The notes: generated by a model from the sequence alone, not told the origin. Positions 1-8,156 are shown, counted from the stretch's first letter. The stretch is 10,639 nt of DNA from Undivivens sp041652635 (GCA_041652635.1 JBAZGW010000052.1:1-10639); one strand, 5' to 3'. Program-made: numbers and translations.

Positions 1-452
1 AGGTTCATTCCGAGCTGTTTAGCGAATGCGTCAAAGAAATGTTCCGCGTCACCGAAACCGTACCCTTCGCCGCCTTCCGGTTTTCCGGCGCCGGCAAAAA
101 TAAATTTAAAATATCCCCTGCCGCAGATATCAGCGGTAACGTCGGCGGAAACTTCTTCCATCGGCACGGAGGCCCAGCCGATACGCCTGATGCCGCACTT
201 ATCGGCAAGCGCCTCTTTAAAAGCCTTTCCGAGGGCGATACCGATATCTTCATTGGTGTGGTGAATATCCACCTTAAGGTCCCCTTTCGCGGATATCTCC
301 AGATCGAATACCCCCCAGAAAGAAAACAACTCCAACAGATGGTCGAGCAGCCCGATCCCGGTTTCTATCTTACTTTCCCCCGGACCGTCCACCGCCAGTT
401 TAACGCTTATTTCCGTCTCTTTGGTGACTCTTTTGATCTCGGCTTTACGCAT
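1..452 (-). CDS. hisB: Imidazoleglycerol-phosphate dehydratase (HisB), 3' end cut by window edge
   Basis: Catalyses the Mn-dependent dehydration of imidazole glycerol phosphate to imidazole acetol phosphate in cytoplasmic histidine biosynthesis. About 151 of the usual ~195 residues are present. The window shows LLDH at 35-38 and the signature HHTNEDIGIALG at 64-75; H38, H64, H65 and E68 fit the first metal-ligand set. GYASVP-like WASVPMEE (93-100) and the HFFDAFAKQLG segment (138-148) follow the family. The second HHxxEA metal motif would lie just past base 1. The protein begins directly with the dehydratase domain, so it is the monofunctional form without the HAD phosphatase of enterobacterial HisB. 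The ATG at 452 lies 3 nt after the hisD stop, with an AAAGG Shine-Dalgarno inside the end of hisD, so it is last-known gene of the operon and probably translationally coupled. Identification is secure; only the C-terminus is unseen. Confidence 0.96.
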   Translation of the reverse strand, partial: MRKAEIKRVTKETEISVKLAVDGPGESKIETGIGLLDHLLELFSFWGVFDLEISAKGDLKVDIHHTNEDIGIALGKAFKEALADKCGIRRIGWASVPMEEVSADVTADICGRGYFKFIFAGAGKPEGGEGYGFGDAEHFFDAFAKQLGMN

Positions 453-455
453 AGT

Positions 456-1700
456 TTATCCCTTTCCGGGCTCGCTCTGAAAACGCGCCTTCACGGAATC
501 CAAATGATGCGTCATCCCCTCGATGGAAGCGACTTTCTCCAGCGGCTCGCGTATCCTCTCCAGCGCCTTTCTGGAATAACTTATTATATGGATGCTCTTG
601 ACAAAATCAAGCGTGGATAACCCGGAAAAGAAACGCGCCGTGCCGCCGGTAGGCAGGACGTGGCTCGGGCCGGCGACATAATCGCCCACCGCCGCCGGGC
701 TGTAATGCCCCAGGAACACCGCCCCCGCGTGCCTAACGTGTTTTAAAAGCGGGCCGGGATCGTTAACAAGTATCTCCAGATGCTCGGGAGCGATCCGGTT
801 GGAAATATCCACCGCCTGTTTCAAGTTCTTAGTGAGCACGACGTAACCGTTGACCGCGGGGATATGCGCCACAACTTCTTTGGCCAGGCTCTTGGAATTA
901 GTGATCAATATCGCCAGCCCCTGGGAGTGCTCAGCCTGCGCTTTCAGGTCGGCGATAATATGCCGCTGGTTGCTGTGACGATTGGCGATGATCACCAGTT
1001 CCGTCGGCCCCGCCACCATATCTATATCCACGTCTCCGAATACCTGACGTTTCGCTTCGCTGACGTAAATATTGCCCGGGCCGACGATCTTGTCGACCCT
1101 CGGGATGCTCCTGGTGCCGTAGGCGAGCGCGGCGATACCCTGCGCGCCGCCCACGCGGTAGATCTCGTCCACTTTAAGCAGATTAGCCACCACCAGTATA
1201 TGCGGATTGATATGCCCGGTCTTGTCAGGCGGGCTGATCAAAGCTATCTTCTTGACCCCGGCCAGCTTTGCCGGCAGCACGCTCATATAAACGCAGGACA
1301 CCAGCGGCGCCGTGCCCGCGGGCACGTAAATACCCACTCTTTCCAGCGGCACGTAATTCTCCCCCAGCACCACGCCTTCGTTGTCTCGCAGCCTCCAGGA
1401 CTTGCGCTCCGTCCTGCGGTAGAAACGCGTGACATTATCGATGATGATCTTCAGGCTGGAAACGAAATTGGAACTGATATTCTGGTAAGCCCCGCTGATC
1501 TCTATCTCGCTGACTTTCAACTGCCGAGGCGTCATCTTCACGCCGTCGAATTTCTTCGTGTATTTCAGCACCGCCTCATCGCCGTAAAGGCGCACATCCG
1601 CCAGTATCCGGCGCACCTTCTCGTCCACGCGCTTGGGACGGTAAAAACGCCTGTCGTATATTTTCTCCAACGCGCTGCTGTTGGAACGTATTATCTTCAT
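456..1700 (-). CDS. hisD: Histidinol dehydrogenase
   Basis: Catalyses the last two steps of histidine synthesis: NAD-dependent oxidation of L-histidinol through histidinal to histidine, with Zn, in the cytoplasm. At 414 aa it is near the family norm (~430) and complete. Visible motifs are the VGPGN nucleotide-site region (206-210), the signature DMVAGPTE (227-234) running to DLKAQAEH (251-258), the catalytic pair E306-H307 in APEHLEI, and GDYVAGPSHVLPT (339-351). The expected Zn ligands are Q255, H258, D340 and a C-terminal His in EGMTHH (H399 by alignment to the family). The ATG at 1700 overlaps the alaS stop as ATGA, with AGGTGAAGAG acting as the ribosome site inside alaS. hisB follows after 3 nt. 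No damage or missing catalytic residue is seen. Confidence 0.97.
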   Translation of the reverse strand: MKIIRSNSSALEKIYDRRFYRPKRVDEKVRRILADVRLYGDEAVLKYTKKFDGVKMTPRQLKVSEIEISGAYQNISSNFVSSLKIIIDNVTRFYRRTERKSWRLRDNEGVVLGENYVPLERVGIYVPAGTAPLVSCVYMSVLPAKLAGVKKIALISPPDKTGHINPHILVVANLLKVDEIYRVGGAQGIAALAYGTRSIPRVDKIVGPGNIYVSEAKRQVFGDVDIDMVAGPTELVIIANRHSNQRHIIADLKAQAEHSQGLAILITNSKSLAKEVVAHIPAVNGYVVLTKNLKQAVDISNRIAPEHLEILVNDPGPLLKHVRHAGAVFLGHYSPAAVGDYVAGPSHVLPTGGTARFFSGLSTLDFVKSIHIISYSRKALERIREPLEKVASIEGMTHHLDSVKARFQSEPGKG

Positions 1701-4330
1701 CTCTTCACCTGTTCCGCCAATTCCCTGAATTTAAGCAACGCCTTTTCCAGGTTCTCCGGATGGTTGCCCCCGGCCTGCGCGAAGTCCGCTCTGCCTCCGC
1801 CGCTGCCGCCGATAAGCGGCGCCACTTCCCCTATCATCTTCGAAATGTTCAATCCGCCGGCGCAGAGGTCCTGCGTCGCGCCCAACACGAGAAAAACGCG
1901 TTCCCCTTTTATCCCGCCCAAGGCCAGCAATGTCGCTTCCGGACTTTCTTTTTTAAGGCTGTCGACCGCCTTGCGCAGAACATCGGGATCGGCGTCGGCA
2001 AGCACTCCGCTGACTAACTTTATACCGTTGATATTCCGCGCGGAATCCAGCAGGCGCGAAGCGGAATTCCTGGCATTCTCCAGGCGCAAGACCGACAATT
2101 CTTTCTCCAGTTCCCTGATCCTGGCCGCCTTCTTCTGCGCTTCCGCGGCCAATGAATTGACCGGGACGCCGAGGGCTTCGGCAACGCTGAGAATAACCCC
2201 GTCGCGTTCCTTAGCCAGCGCGTAGGCGCTGGACCCGGTCACCGCTTCTATCCTGCGCACTCCCTGAGATACCGAACTCTCCTGCAGGATCCTGAACTGG
2301 CCGATCTGTCCGGTAAAATCCAGGTGAGTTCCTCCGCAAAGTTCTTTGGAAACTCCGGGCACGCTGATCACGCGCACCTTATCCGCGTATTTCTCTACGA
2401 AGAAAGCCAGAGCGCCTTCGTCCCTGGCTTGCTCAAGGGAGATCTCTTTTTTCTCCACCGGAGTATTCGCCAGCGCAAATCCGTTCACAAGCGCCTCGAC
2501 CTTATCCAGATCTTCACGCGAAAGCGCTCCCGGATTGGTAAAATCAAAACGCAGCCTGTCACCGTCCACCGACGATCCCTGCTGCCTGACCTGCGTCCCC
2601 AATACCAGGCGAAGCGCGGCCTGCAGCAAATGCGTGGCGGTATGGTTCCTGGCCACGGCGAGCCTGCGCTCTTTATTCAAAGCGCAGGAAACATCATCTT
2701 CTTTTCGCAGCGCTCCCGCAACCACCCGGCAATCGTGAACGATCACTTTATCTATCCTGCGGGTATCCAGCACTTCGGTTTCTGCCCCGGCGCTTTTTAT
2801 GGTCCCCGTATCGCCGCATTGTCCGCCGGACTCCGCGTAGAACACGCTGCGGTCAAGCACCACGCTGACGCGGTCACCCTGCGCGGCCAGCTCAATTTCA
2901 TCTTCGCCGGAGATGATCTTCAACACGCGGCTTTGCGTCTCTTCCAGGGAATAACCGAGAAATTCCGTGGCCGGCAGGTCTTTCTGCCAGGACTGTTCAA
3001 CGCAAAAGACGTCGCCCTGCATAGCGCTTTTTGCCTTGGAACGGCTCTTTTGCAATCCCATCTCTTTCTCAAACGACCCCACGCTGAGCGCGATGCCTTT
3101 TTCCGCGGCCCAGGAAGAAGTGAGTTCAAAAGGGATGCCGTGCGTATCGTAAAGCTGAAAAGCGGCGATCCCGGCTTTATGCGCGTCAGGCGAAACGCGG
3201 AAGACGCCGAGTTTTTCTTCCAGCAAGGCGCCGCTGTTGGAAAGCGTAAGCTGGAACGCGCGCTCCTCGGCGGCGATCACCGCCTCTATCTCCGCCGACC
3301 TCTCCGTCAAATCCGGATAAGGCGACCGCATAGTTTCCGCGGCCACAGGAACCAGCTTATGCAAAAAAATCCCGTTTATCCCCATTCCCCTCAAATGCAA
3401 TATGCTCTTGCGTATCAGTTTCCTTACCACATAACCGCGGGCCTCGTTGGAAGGAAGGATCCCGTCGTAAATGGAAAACACCGCCGCGCGCAAATGATCG
3501 GCCACCGCGTAAACTTCGTTTAGCTTAAGTTCCGCCCGGGGATGCGGAGAACCGGCGATTATCGCCGCCGTCAAAGGCCTGAAGGCGTCGGTCTCGAAAT
3601 TACTCCTGACGGCCTGCATAACCGCGGATATCCTCTCCAGCCCCATACCGGTATCTATATTCTTCTGCGGCAGAGGTTCCAATATTCCGCCGTCTTTACG
3701 ATTGAACTGGGTAAAGACCAGGTTCCATATCTCCACGTACCTACCGCAGTCACAGCCGGGGCCGCATTGCGCTCCGGAACAGCCGTGCTCTTCGCCCATA
3801 TCAAAGAATATCTCGGAACAGGGGCCGCAGGGGCCGTTAGGGCCTTTATCCCTGGCGTCGGCGGGCCAGAAATTATCCTTATCCCCGAGCCTGGCGATCC
3901 TGGATTCCGGCACGCCGATCTCTTCTTTCCATATACGATAAGCCTCGTCGTCTTCCTTATGCACGGAGACGCTCAATTTAACCGGGTCTATGCGCAATTC
4001 CCCGGTAAGGAATTCCCAGGCCCAGTTTATGGCTTCCTTCTTAAAATAATCACCGAAAGAAAAATTTCCCAGCATCTCAAAAAATGTATGATGACAGTCG
4101 GTCTTGCCGACCTTTTCCAGGTCGTCCGTCCTTAAACAGCGCTGCGCCGTGGCCGCCCGGCTGAAACCGGTAAGACAGCCCATAAATTGTTTCTTGAACT
4201 GGTTCATACCCGCCGGGGTGAACAACACGGTCGGGTCATCGGCGGGCACAAGGGAATCGCTACCCACCACGCGGTGCCCGCGCCGGGAGAAGAAATCCAG
4301 ATACTTAGCCCTTATTTCGTCAGTCTTCAT
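1697..4330 (-). CDS. alaS: Alanyl-tRNA synthetase
   Basis: Class II synthetase that charges tRNA-Ala and edits Ser/Gly mischarging; cytoplasmic. The 877-aa length is normal and all parts are present. The catalytic core starts with GMNQFKKQF (41-49), then the motif 2 area (CHHTFFEMLGNFSFGDYF, 79-96) and motif 3 GMGLERI (228-234). The editing domain has HTATH (563-567) and CGGTH (665-669), giving the Zn ligands H563, H567, C665 and H669. A coiled-coil stretch (~725-757) leads to the C-Ala domain with the Gly-rich GGSGGGRADF (841-850). A Cys cluster at C184, C189, C193 and C195 is absent from E. coli AlaRS but occurs in many other bacterial AlaRS; it may bind a second Zn. The ATG overlaps the recX end by 11 nt and has only a weak Shine-Dalgarno, which suggests coupling to recX translation. 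No T-box leader precedes it. Confidence 0.98.
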   Translation of the reverse strand: MKTDEIRAKYLDFFSRRGHRVVGSDSLVPADDPTVLFTPAGMNQFKKQFMGCLTGFSRAATAQRCLRTDDLEKVGKTDCHHTFFEMLGNFSFGDYFKKEAINWAWEFLTGELRIDPVKLSVSVHKEDDEAYRIWKEEIGVPESRIARLGDKDNFWPADARDKGPNGPCGPCSEIFFDMGEEHGCSGAQCGPGCDCGRYVEIWNLVFTQFNRKDGGILEPLPQKNIDTGMGLERISAVMQAVRSNFETDAFRPLTAAIIAGSPHPRAELKLNEVYAVADHLRAAVFSIYDGILPSNEARGYVVRKLIRKSILHLRGMGINGIFLHKLVPVAAETMRSPYPDLTERSAEIEAVIAAEERAFQLTLSNSGALLEEKLGVFRVSPDAHKAGIAAFQLYDTHGIPFELTSSWAAEKGIALSVGSFEKEMGLQKSRSKAKSAMQGDVFCVEQSWQKDLPATEFLGYSLEETQSRVLKIISGEDEIELAAQGDRVSVVLDRSVFYAESGGQCGDTGTIKSAGAETEVLDTRRIDKVIVHDCRVVAGALRKEDDVSCALNKERRLAVARNHTATHLLQAALRLVLGTQVRQQGSSVDGDRLRFDFTNPGALSREDLDKVEALVNGFALANTPVEKKEISLEQARDEGALAFFVEKYADKVRVISVPGVSKELCGGTHLDFTGQIGQFRILQESSVSQGVRRIEAVTGSSAYALAKERDGVILSVAEALGVPVNSLAAEAQKKAARIRELEKELSVLRLENARNSASRLLDSARNINGIKLVSGVLADADPDVLRKAVDSLKKESPEATLLALGGIKGERVFLVLGATQDLCAGGLNISKMIGEVAPLIGGSGGGRADFAQAGGNHPENLEKALLKFRELAEQVKR

Positions 4331-4919
4331 ATTCTTTATCGGTTTTGCCGCGGGAGAATTTCTCCAGCACTCTATTCACCACATCAGGGGAGAAACCGCG
4401 CCGGGATAAAAAAGCGAACAGCCGGCGTTTACGTTTTAACGCATCCGTATCGCGTAACAGCGGCCGTTTTCTTCCAGAAACAAGTTCAAGGGCCGCTTTC
4501 TCCTCGGAATAGCCGTCTTCGCGCAGTCTTTCCAGCGCGCGGCCGGCCAAACCGCGCTCGATGCCTTTGGAGGATAATTCTCTGCTTATCCTGGACAAAC
4601 CGTAAGAACGCGCCGCCCTGCTTTGCGCCCAGGCACGGGCAAAAGCTCCGTCATCCAGGAATTTTTTGTTTTGCAGGAAAGTGAGCGCCTCGCGGACGGT
4701 CCCGGGATCAAACCCTTTATTCTCCAGCCTGAATTCCATTTCTCTTACGCTGCGCGGCCTGAATTTCAAAAGAAGGAACGCGTACTGCAGCGCTTTGCGT
4801 ATGTCCCCGGTATCGGCATTCCGATTTTTTAACACTTCCGCCGTCTCCACGGGATAACTACGCCTACAAGCGAGAACCGAAAAATCGGCGGCTCTTCGTG
4901 ACCCCGCATGCGTAACCAC
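4320..4919 (-). CDS. recX: RecX family regulator of RecA (start unresolved)
   Basis: Small helical protein that binds RecA filaments and modulates recombinase activity. Recognisable RecX features begin near residue 42: ALQYAFLLLKFRPRSVREMEFRL, then ENKGF (66-70), a FLDDGAFARAWAQSR segment (87-101), YGLSRISRELSSKGI (106-120), and a third helical repeat ending near 190. The downstream position after recA supports the call. The coordinates give the longest reading, from a GTG at 4919 (199 aa). The first ~28 residues look unlike the family and use codons rare in the neighbours (TCA, CGA, AGA, TGT, AGT), and the GTG at 4919 has only a weak GGTG ribosome site. A GTG at 4835, with GGAG nine bases upstream, would give 171 aa, closer to the usual RecX size, and is my preferred alternative; GTG 4850 is also possible. 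The end overlaps alaS by 11 nt. Confidence 0.88.
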   Translation of the reverse strand: MVTHAGSRRAADFSVLACRRSYPVETAEVLKNRNADTGDIRKALQYAFLLLKFRPRSVREMEFRLENKGFDPGTVREALTFLQNKKFLDDGAFARAWAQSRAARSYGLSRISRELSSKGIERGLAGRALERLREDGYSEEKAALELVSGRKRPLLRDTDALKRKRRLFAFLSRRGFSPDVVNRVLEKFSRGKTDKEYED

Positions 4920-4989
4920 GAAAATTCACCAAATTGAAGATATGATCCGGCGGTCATTTAAGCGGGAAAATTATATCTGGAAGAACAAG

Positions 4990-5004
4990 ACCGCGGCAAG
5001 CGGC
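4990..5004 (-). terminator. Weak hairpin after recA (possible attenuator)
   Basis: Just 3 nt after the recA stop, the minus strand reads CCGC-TTGCC-GCGG, a 4-bp stem (5 with a closing G-T wobble), followed by the pyrimidine-rich CTTGTTCTTCC. This could partially terminate transcription so that recX is made at a lower level than RecA, as the recA-recX junction does in E. coli. The stem is short and the T-tract is interrupted, so the call is tentative. Confidence 0.25.
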
Positions 5005-5007
5005 GTT

Positions 5008-6057
<1,050 letters not shown>

Positions 6058-6123
6058 ATATGCCTCCGCGCTTTTGCGGTAAAAGTTTACAGTTTATCCT
6101 AACGCTCCGCACAGCAAGACGTT

Positions 6124-6152
6124 ATTATATCCCAGCCTACCTGCCGTGTCAA
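6124..6152 (-). promoter_or_regulatory. Consensus sigma70 promoter of recA operon
   Basis: On the minus strand TTGACA (6152-6147) is followed after exactly 17 bases by TATAAT (6129-6124), an exact match to both consensus hexamers. The predicted start of transcription is near 6117, leaving a ~60-nt leader to the recA ATG. That leader contains a short AT-rich inverted segment, CTTTT-ACCGC-AAAAG, just before the GGAGG ribosome site. I see no E. coli-type (CTG-N10-CAG) or Gram-positive-type (GAAC-N4-GTTC) LexA operator overlapping it. The match and position are seen; promoter activity is inferred. Confidence 0.85.
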
Positions 6153-6178
6153 ACAAATTATCCCCTTGAAAAACCCCT

Positions 6179-6232
6179 AAAAAACAGCTTCTCCAGGCGC
6201 GATTACCAGCCGCTTTTAAAGTGAAAAAGCTG
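6179..6232 (-). terminator. Candidate intrinsic terminator between BNR gene and recA
   Basis: On the minus strand CAGCTTTTTC (6232-6223) can pair with GGAGAAGCTG (6194-6185) as a 10-bp stem including two G-T wobbles, followed at once by TTTTTT (6184-6179) and, after AGGGG, another T-run. The loop is long (28 nt) but holds inner complementarity. It lies after the BNR gene and its repeat, and before the recA promoter, where a terminator is expected. The long loop and wobbles lower confidence. Confidence 0.45.
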
Positions 6233-6304
6233 CGCCAAGAATTATATCCGCCATTTAGATACCGGTAACGGCTATGGTAACAAAGCCCCATTAGACATTA
6301 GGCC

Positions 6305-6380
6305 CACGGTGACGTTTTAAAGCCGTAACCGTAACCGATAGACGATACTAATACTCGGCATTCAGGAATCCTGCGCTCCG
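6305..6380 (+). repeat. Left copy of ~76-bp inverted intergenic repeat
   Basis: This 76-nt stretch matches the reverse complement of 8068-8142 with one 1-nt gap and about six substitutions (~90% identity), including an identical 27-nt block at 6305-6331. It starts 8 nt beyond the stop of the BNR gene and so is immediately 3' of it. It contains GTGACG, the spacer TTTTAAAGC, two CGTAAC units, and an 11-bp dyad CAGGAATCCTG (6363-6373). Degenerate hexamer-like pieces (GGTAACGG near 6264, GGTAAC near 6276) sit to its left, as if the tandem part of this copy has decayed. No function is established. Confidence 0.85.
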
Positions 6381-6387
6381 ATTGGTT

Positions 6388-7905
6388 TCATCGTTTCCGG
6401 CTGTATAATCCGCCTGACATGGCGTCCAGATAAGCCGTTAATTCGCGCAGTCTGATCTCCTTGTCAAAACGGCGGCCCCTATCCTCCAGGCGCATATTTT
6501 CCAGGTCATGCCGCAGGCGTAAACGCTCGAAATACGCCTTGGTAATCTGCTCTATGATATCCTGGCGTAATTCAGCGGTCAGTTTTGAGCGTACATCTAT
6601 GGAAGTCTGGTCTGTGCTCCAGATCAGATCGCCGAGCTCCCAATTTACCGTAACAGACCACTCCTGCGTGTATTTCCCTTTGCGCAGGCAATCGTCGTCC
6701 AGACGGGTGGTAGAGCCGCCTTCCCAATGCCAGAGGTCGGTACCGTTGCGTTGCGTGGAAAGAGAGACCTTAGGCAGCCATCCGCGCGCTGCCGCCTGTT
6801 TTCGCCAACGCGTAATCTTCTCCTGCCCGGCATCCGCCAGCGCCACCGCCGTTTTCTGCACCTCCTGAATACCCGGCTCTTCGCGGGGCTCAAACGATAA
6901 AGAAAAATTCCCGCTTGTGGCCGAAGGCGGCAAATCCTCAACGCCCAAAACCCCGTTATCGCATAGAAGATAAACCGCTCCGCGTGGAGAAACCGCGATG
7001 TTGTTTATCCTGCGGCTGCCCGCTTCCACAGGCAGTTCAACCCAGATGCCGGAAGAGAATGAATACCTGAATACGCCGTTGCCGTCCGTGGCATAGACCG
7101 CCCCGCCGGCGCCTGCGGAAAGCGCGCGGAGCGGATATTGAGCCAGGCCCTGACTGCTTAACTCCTGCCAGTCGTCTCCGCCGTCCGCGCTGAAATATAC
7201 GCGGCCGCGGCAATACGCGTACAATTTCACGCCCGGCGCAGCGGCAATAAACGCCGGCTTGCCTTCGCCGGAAGGATATTCCTCCTGCGTTGCTGTGTCA
7301 TCCTGCGGCTTTTCTTCCGAACGGAATCCGCAGGCCAATATCCTCTCCCAGGTATCGCCCGTATCCGTACTTTTGTAAATCCCATCTTCAGCCGCCAGAT
7401 AAATCACCCCGGAGGCAGCGGCGGCCAGACCAGAAACAGACATAGACGATAATTCCCCCCTGACTTTTACCCAATGCCTGCCCTCATCTTCGCTGACTGT
7501 CAGTCCGCGCTCCGTAGCGGCAAAAATACGCTTAGGAACGCATAAAACGGAAACCGCCCCCCGCGCCCTACACACCCGCCGCCAGTTCTTCCCGTTGTCG
7601 CGGCTGCAATACACCCCCTCCGAGGAAGCGGCGAAAAGCGCGTCCGCGGAAGCCGCTAATGCCCGGACTTCACCTTTTATCCCGTTAGTCCTTCCGTAAC
7701 AATCCCAATTACCGGAGTTATTAACACTTACCCAGACTGCGTCCTTACCGCCGACGATCAAAGTATCTTCTCCCTTAAAGAAAACACATCGCGCCTCCTT
7801 AACGGAAATGTTATCTTCCCCCTCCGCCCGGAACATTATCAAAGGCAGCGTCAAGAACAACGATGAACAAACGACCACGGTCATTAATACCTGCGGCCTA
7901 CCCAT
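6388..7905 (-). CDS. Secreted Asp-box (BNR) beta-propeller protein with TolC-like C-terminal segment
   Basis: 505 aa. A hydrophobic N-terminal stretch (~7-24) looks like a signal peptide or signal anchor, so the protein is probably exported. Residues ~35-325 hold propeller blades marked by Asp-box motifs: SVNNSGNW (60-67, degenerate), SRDNGKNW (101-108), SEDEGRHW (138-145), STDTGDTW (179-186) and SADGGDDW (239-246). These repeats occur in sialidases, YCF48-type assembly factors and Sortilin-like propellers; no sialidase catalytic set is evident. After ~345 the character changes: ARGWLPKVSL (373-382), VTVNWELGDLIW (418-429), then a helical stretch with LRQDIIEQITKAYFERLRL (446-464) and RLRELTAYLDAMSGGLYS (485-502), which resembles TolC-like outer-membrane proteins of uncultured Gram-negative bacteria. 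The start is supported by AAGGAGG (7920-7914) eight bases upstream of ATG. Substrate unknown. Inverted repeats lie on both sides. Confidence 0.85.
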   Translation of the reverse strand: MGRPQVLMTVVVCSSLFLTLPLIMFRAEGEDNISVKEARCVFFKGEDTLIVGGKDAVWVSVNNSGNWDCYGRTNGIKGEVRALAASADALFAASSEGVYCSRDNGKNWRRVCRARGAVSVLCVPKRIFAATERGLTVSEDEGRHWVKVRGELSSMSVSGLAAAASGVIYLAAEDGIYKSTDTGDTWERILACGFRSEEKPQDDTATQEEYPSGEGKPAFIAAAPGVKLYAYCRGRVYFSADGGDDWQELSSQGLAQYPLRALSAGAGGAVYATDGNGVFRYSFSSGIWVELPVEAGSRRINNIAVSPRGAVYLLCDNGVLGVEDLPPSATSGNFSLSFEPREEPGIQEVQKTAVALADAGQEKITRWRKQAAARGWLPKVSLSTQRNGTDLWHWEGGSTTRLDDDCLRKGKYTQEWSVTVNWELGDLIWSTDQTSIDVRSKLTAELRQDIIEQITKAYFERLRLRHDLENMRLEDRGRRFDKEIRLRELTAYLDAMSGGLYSRKR

Positions 7906-7925
7906 AAAAAAGCCCTCCTTCCCAT

Positions 7926-7956
7926 CCGGCCCGGAACATATCCAAACCAGGTCCGG
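7926..7956 (-). promoter_or_regulatory. Leader hairpin just upstream of the BNR gene ribosome site
   Basis: On the minus strand CCGG-A-CCTGG and CCGGG-CCGG can form a 9-bp stem with one bulged A and one G-T wobble around a 12-nt loop. It ends 5 nt before the AAGGAGG ribosome site at 7920. The position would suit translation control or transcript stabilisation. It matches no riboswitch class that I recognise. The rest of the gap (7957-8067) is AT-rich in the middle (7995-8050), where a promoter could lie, but I see no convincing -35/-10 pair. Confidence 0.35.
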
Positions 7957-8067
7957 CGCCGCGGCTTAAAAAACCGGGGCCTAAGATTTTTACTTATCAA
8001 TTAATAGACGGGATAAAGAGGCGAAATCTAACTAATAAATTCAGAAAAAATGGCGGGGGTGGCTAAC

Positions 8068-8142
8068 CGGAGCGCGGAATTCCCGAATGCCGAGTATTAA
8101 TATCGTCAATCGGTTCGGTTACGGCTTTAAAACGTCACCGTG
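8068..8142 (-). repeat. Right copy of ~76-bp inverted intergenic repeat
   Basis: Read on the minus strand this stretch aligns with 6305-6380, with one T missing in the CGTAAC arm (AACCG-AACCG in place of AACCGTAACCG). It lies 35 nt beyond the stop of the CHAT-TPR gene. It carries the counterpart dyad CGGGAATTCCG (8085-8075). The arms GTCACGGTGACG and CGTAACCG flank TTTTAAAGC and can form an imperfect hairpin. It could serve as a 3'-end structure or be a dispersed genomic repeat. Confidence 0.85.
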
Positions 8143-8156
8143 ACCGTTACCGTTAC
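8133..8156 (-). repeat. Four tandem GTNACG hexamers
   Basis: The minus strand reads GTAACG, GTAACG, GTCACG, GTGACG in four consecutive hexamers (8156-8133), then TTTTAAAGC and inverted CGTAAC-type units. Three of the four possible N bases appear around the palindromic GTNAC core. The last two hexamers belong to the shared inverted repeat; the first two are not preserved in the left copy. Confidence 0.75.

Noticed and set aside
1..452. Bifunctional HisB with histidinol-phosphatase domain
   Set aside because: The start at 452 leads straight into the dehydratase domain and the gene directly follows hisD with 3 nt between; there is no room for an N-terminal HAD domain.
780..2225. 481-aa open frame on the plus strand opposite hisD and the end of alaS
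   Set aside because: It is antisense to two certain genes, crosses their junction, has no family features, and is His/Arg-rich in the way typical of complement frames in GC-rich DNA.
2324..3523. 399-aa plus-strand frame opposite alaS
   Set aside because: Shadow of alaS; no ribosome site, no recognisable domains and low-complexity basic composition.
4320..4420. T-box leader controlling alaS
   Set aside because: The region upstream of alaS is recX coding sequence with no leader, so a tRNA-sensing riboswitch cannot fit.
6094..6291. 65-aa minus-strand frame upstream of recA
   Set aside because: It overlaps the consensus recA promoter and the candidate terminator, lacks a Shine-Dalgarno and shows no protein-like pattern.
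6388..7905. Sialidase (neuraminidase)
   Set aside because: Asp-boxes alone are present; the catalytic Arg triad, Tyr and the FRIP motif of sialidases are not seen, and the C-terminal half is unrelated.
6305..8142. Transposon with terminal inverted repeats
   Set aside because: No transposase or integrase lies between the repeats, and the flanks (cattaggcc on the left, cgttaccgtt on the right) show no target duplication.
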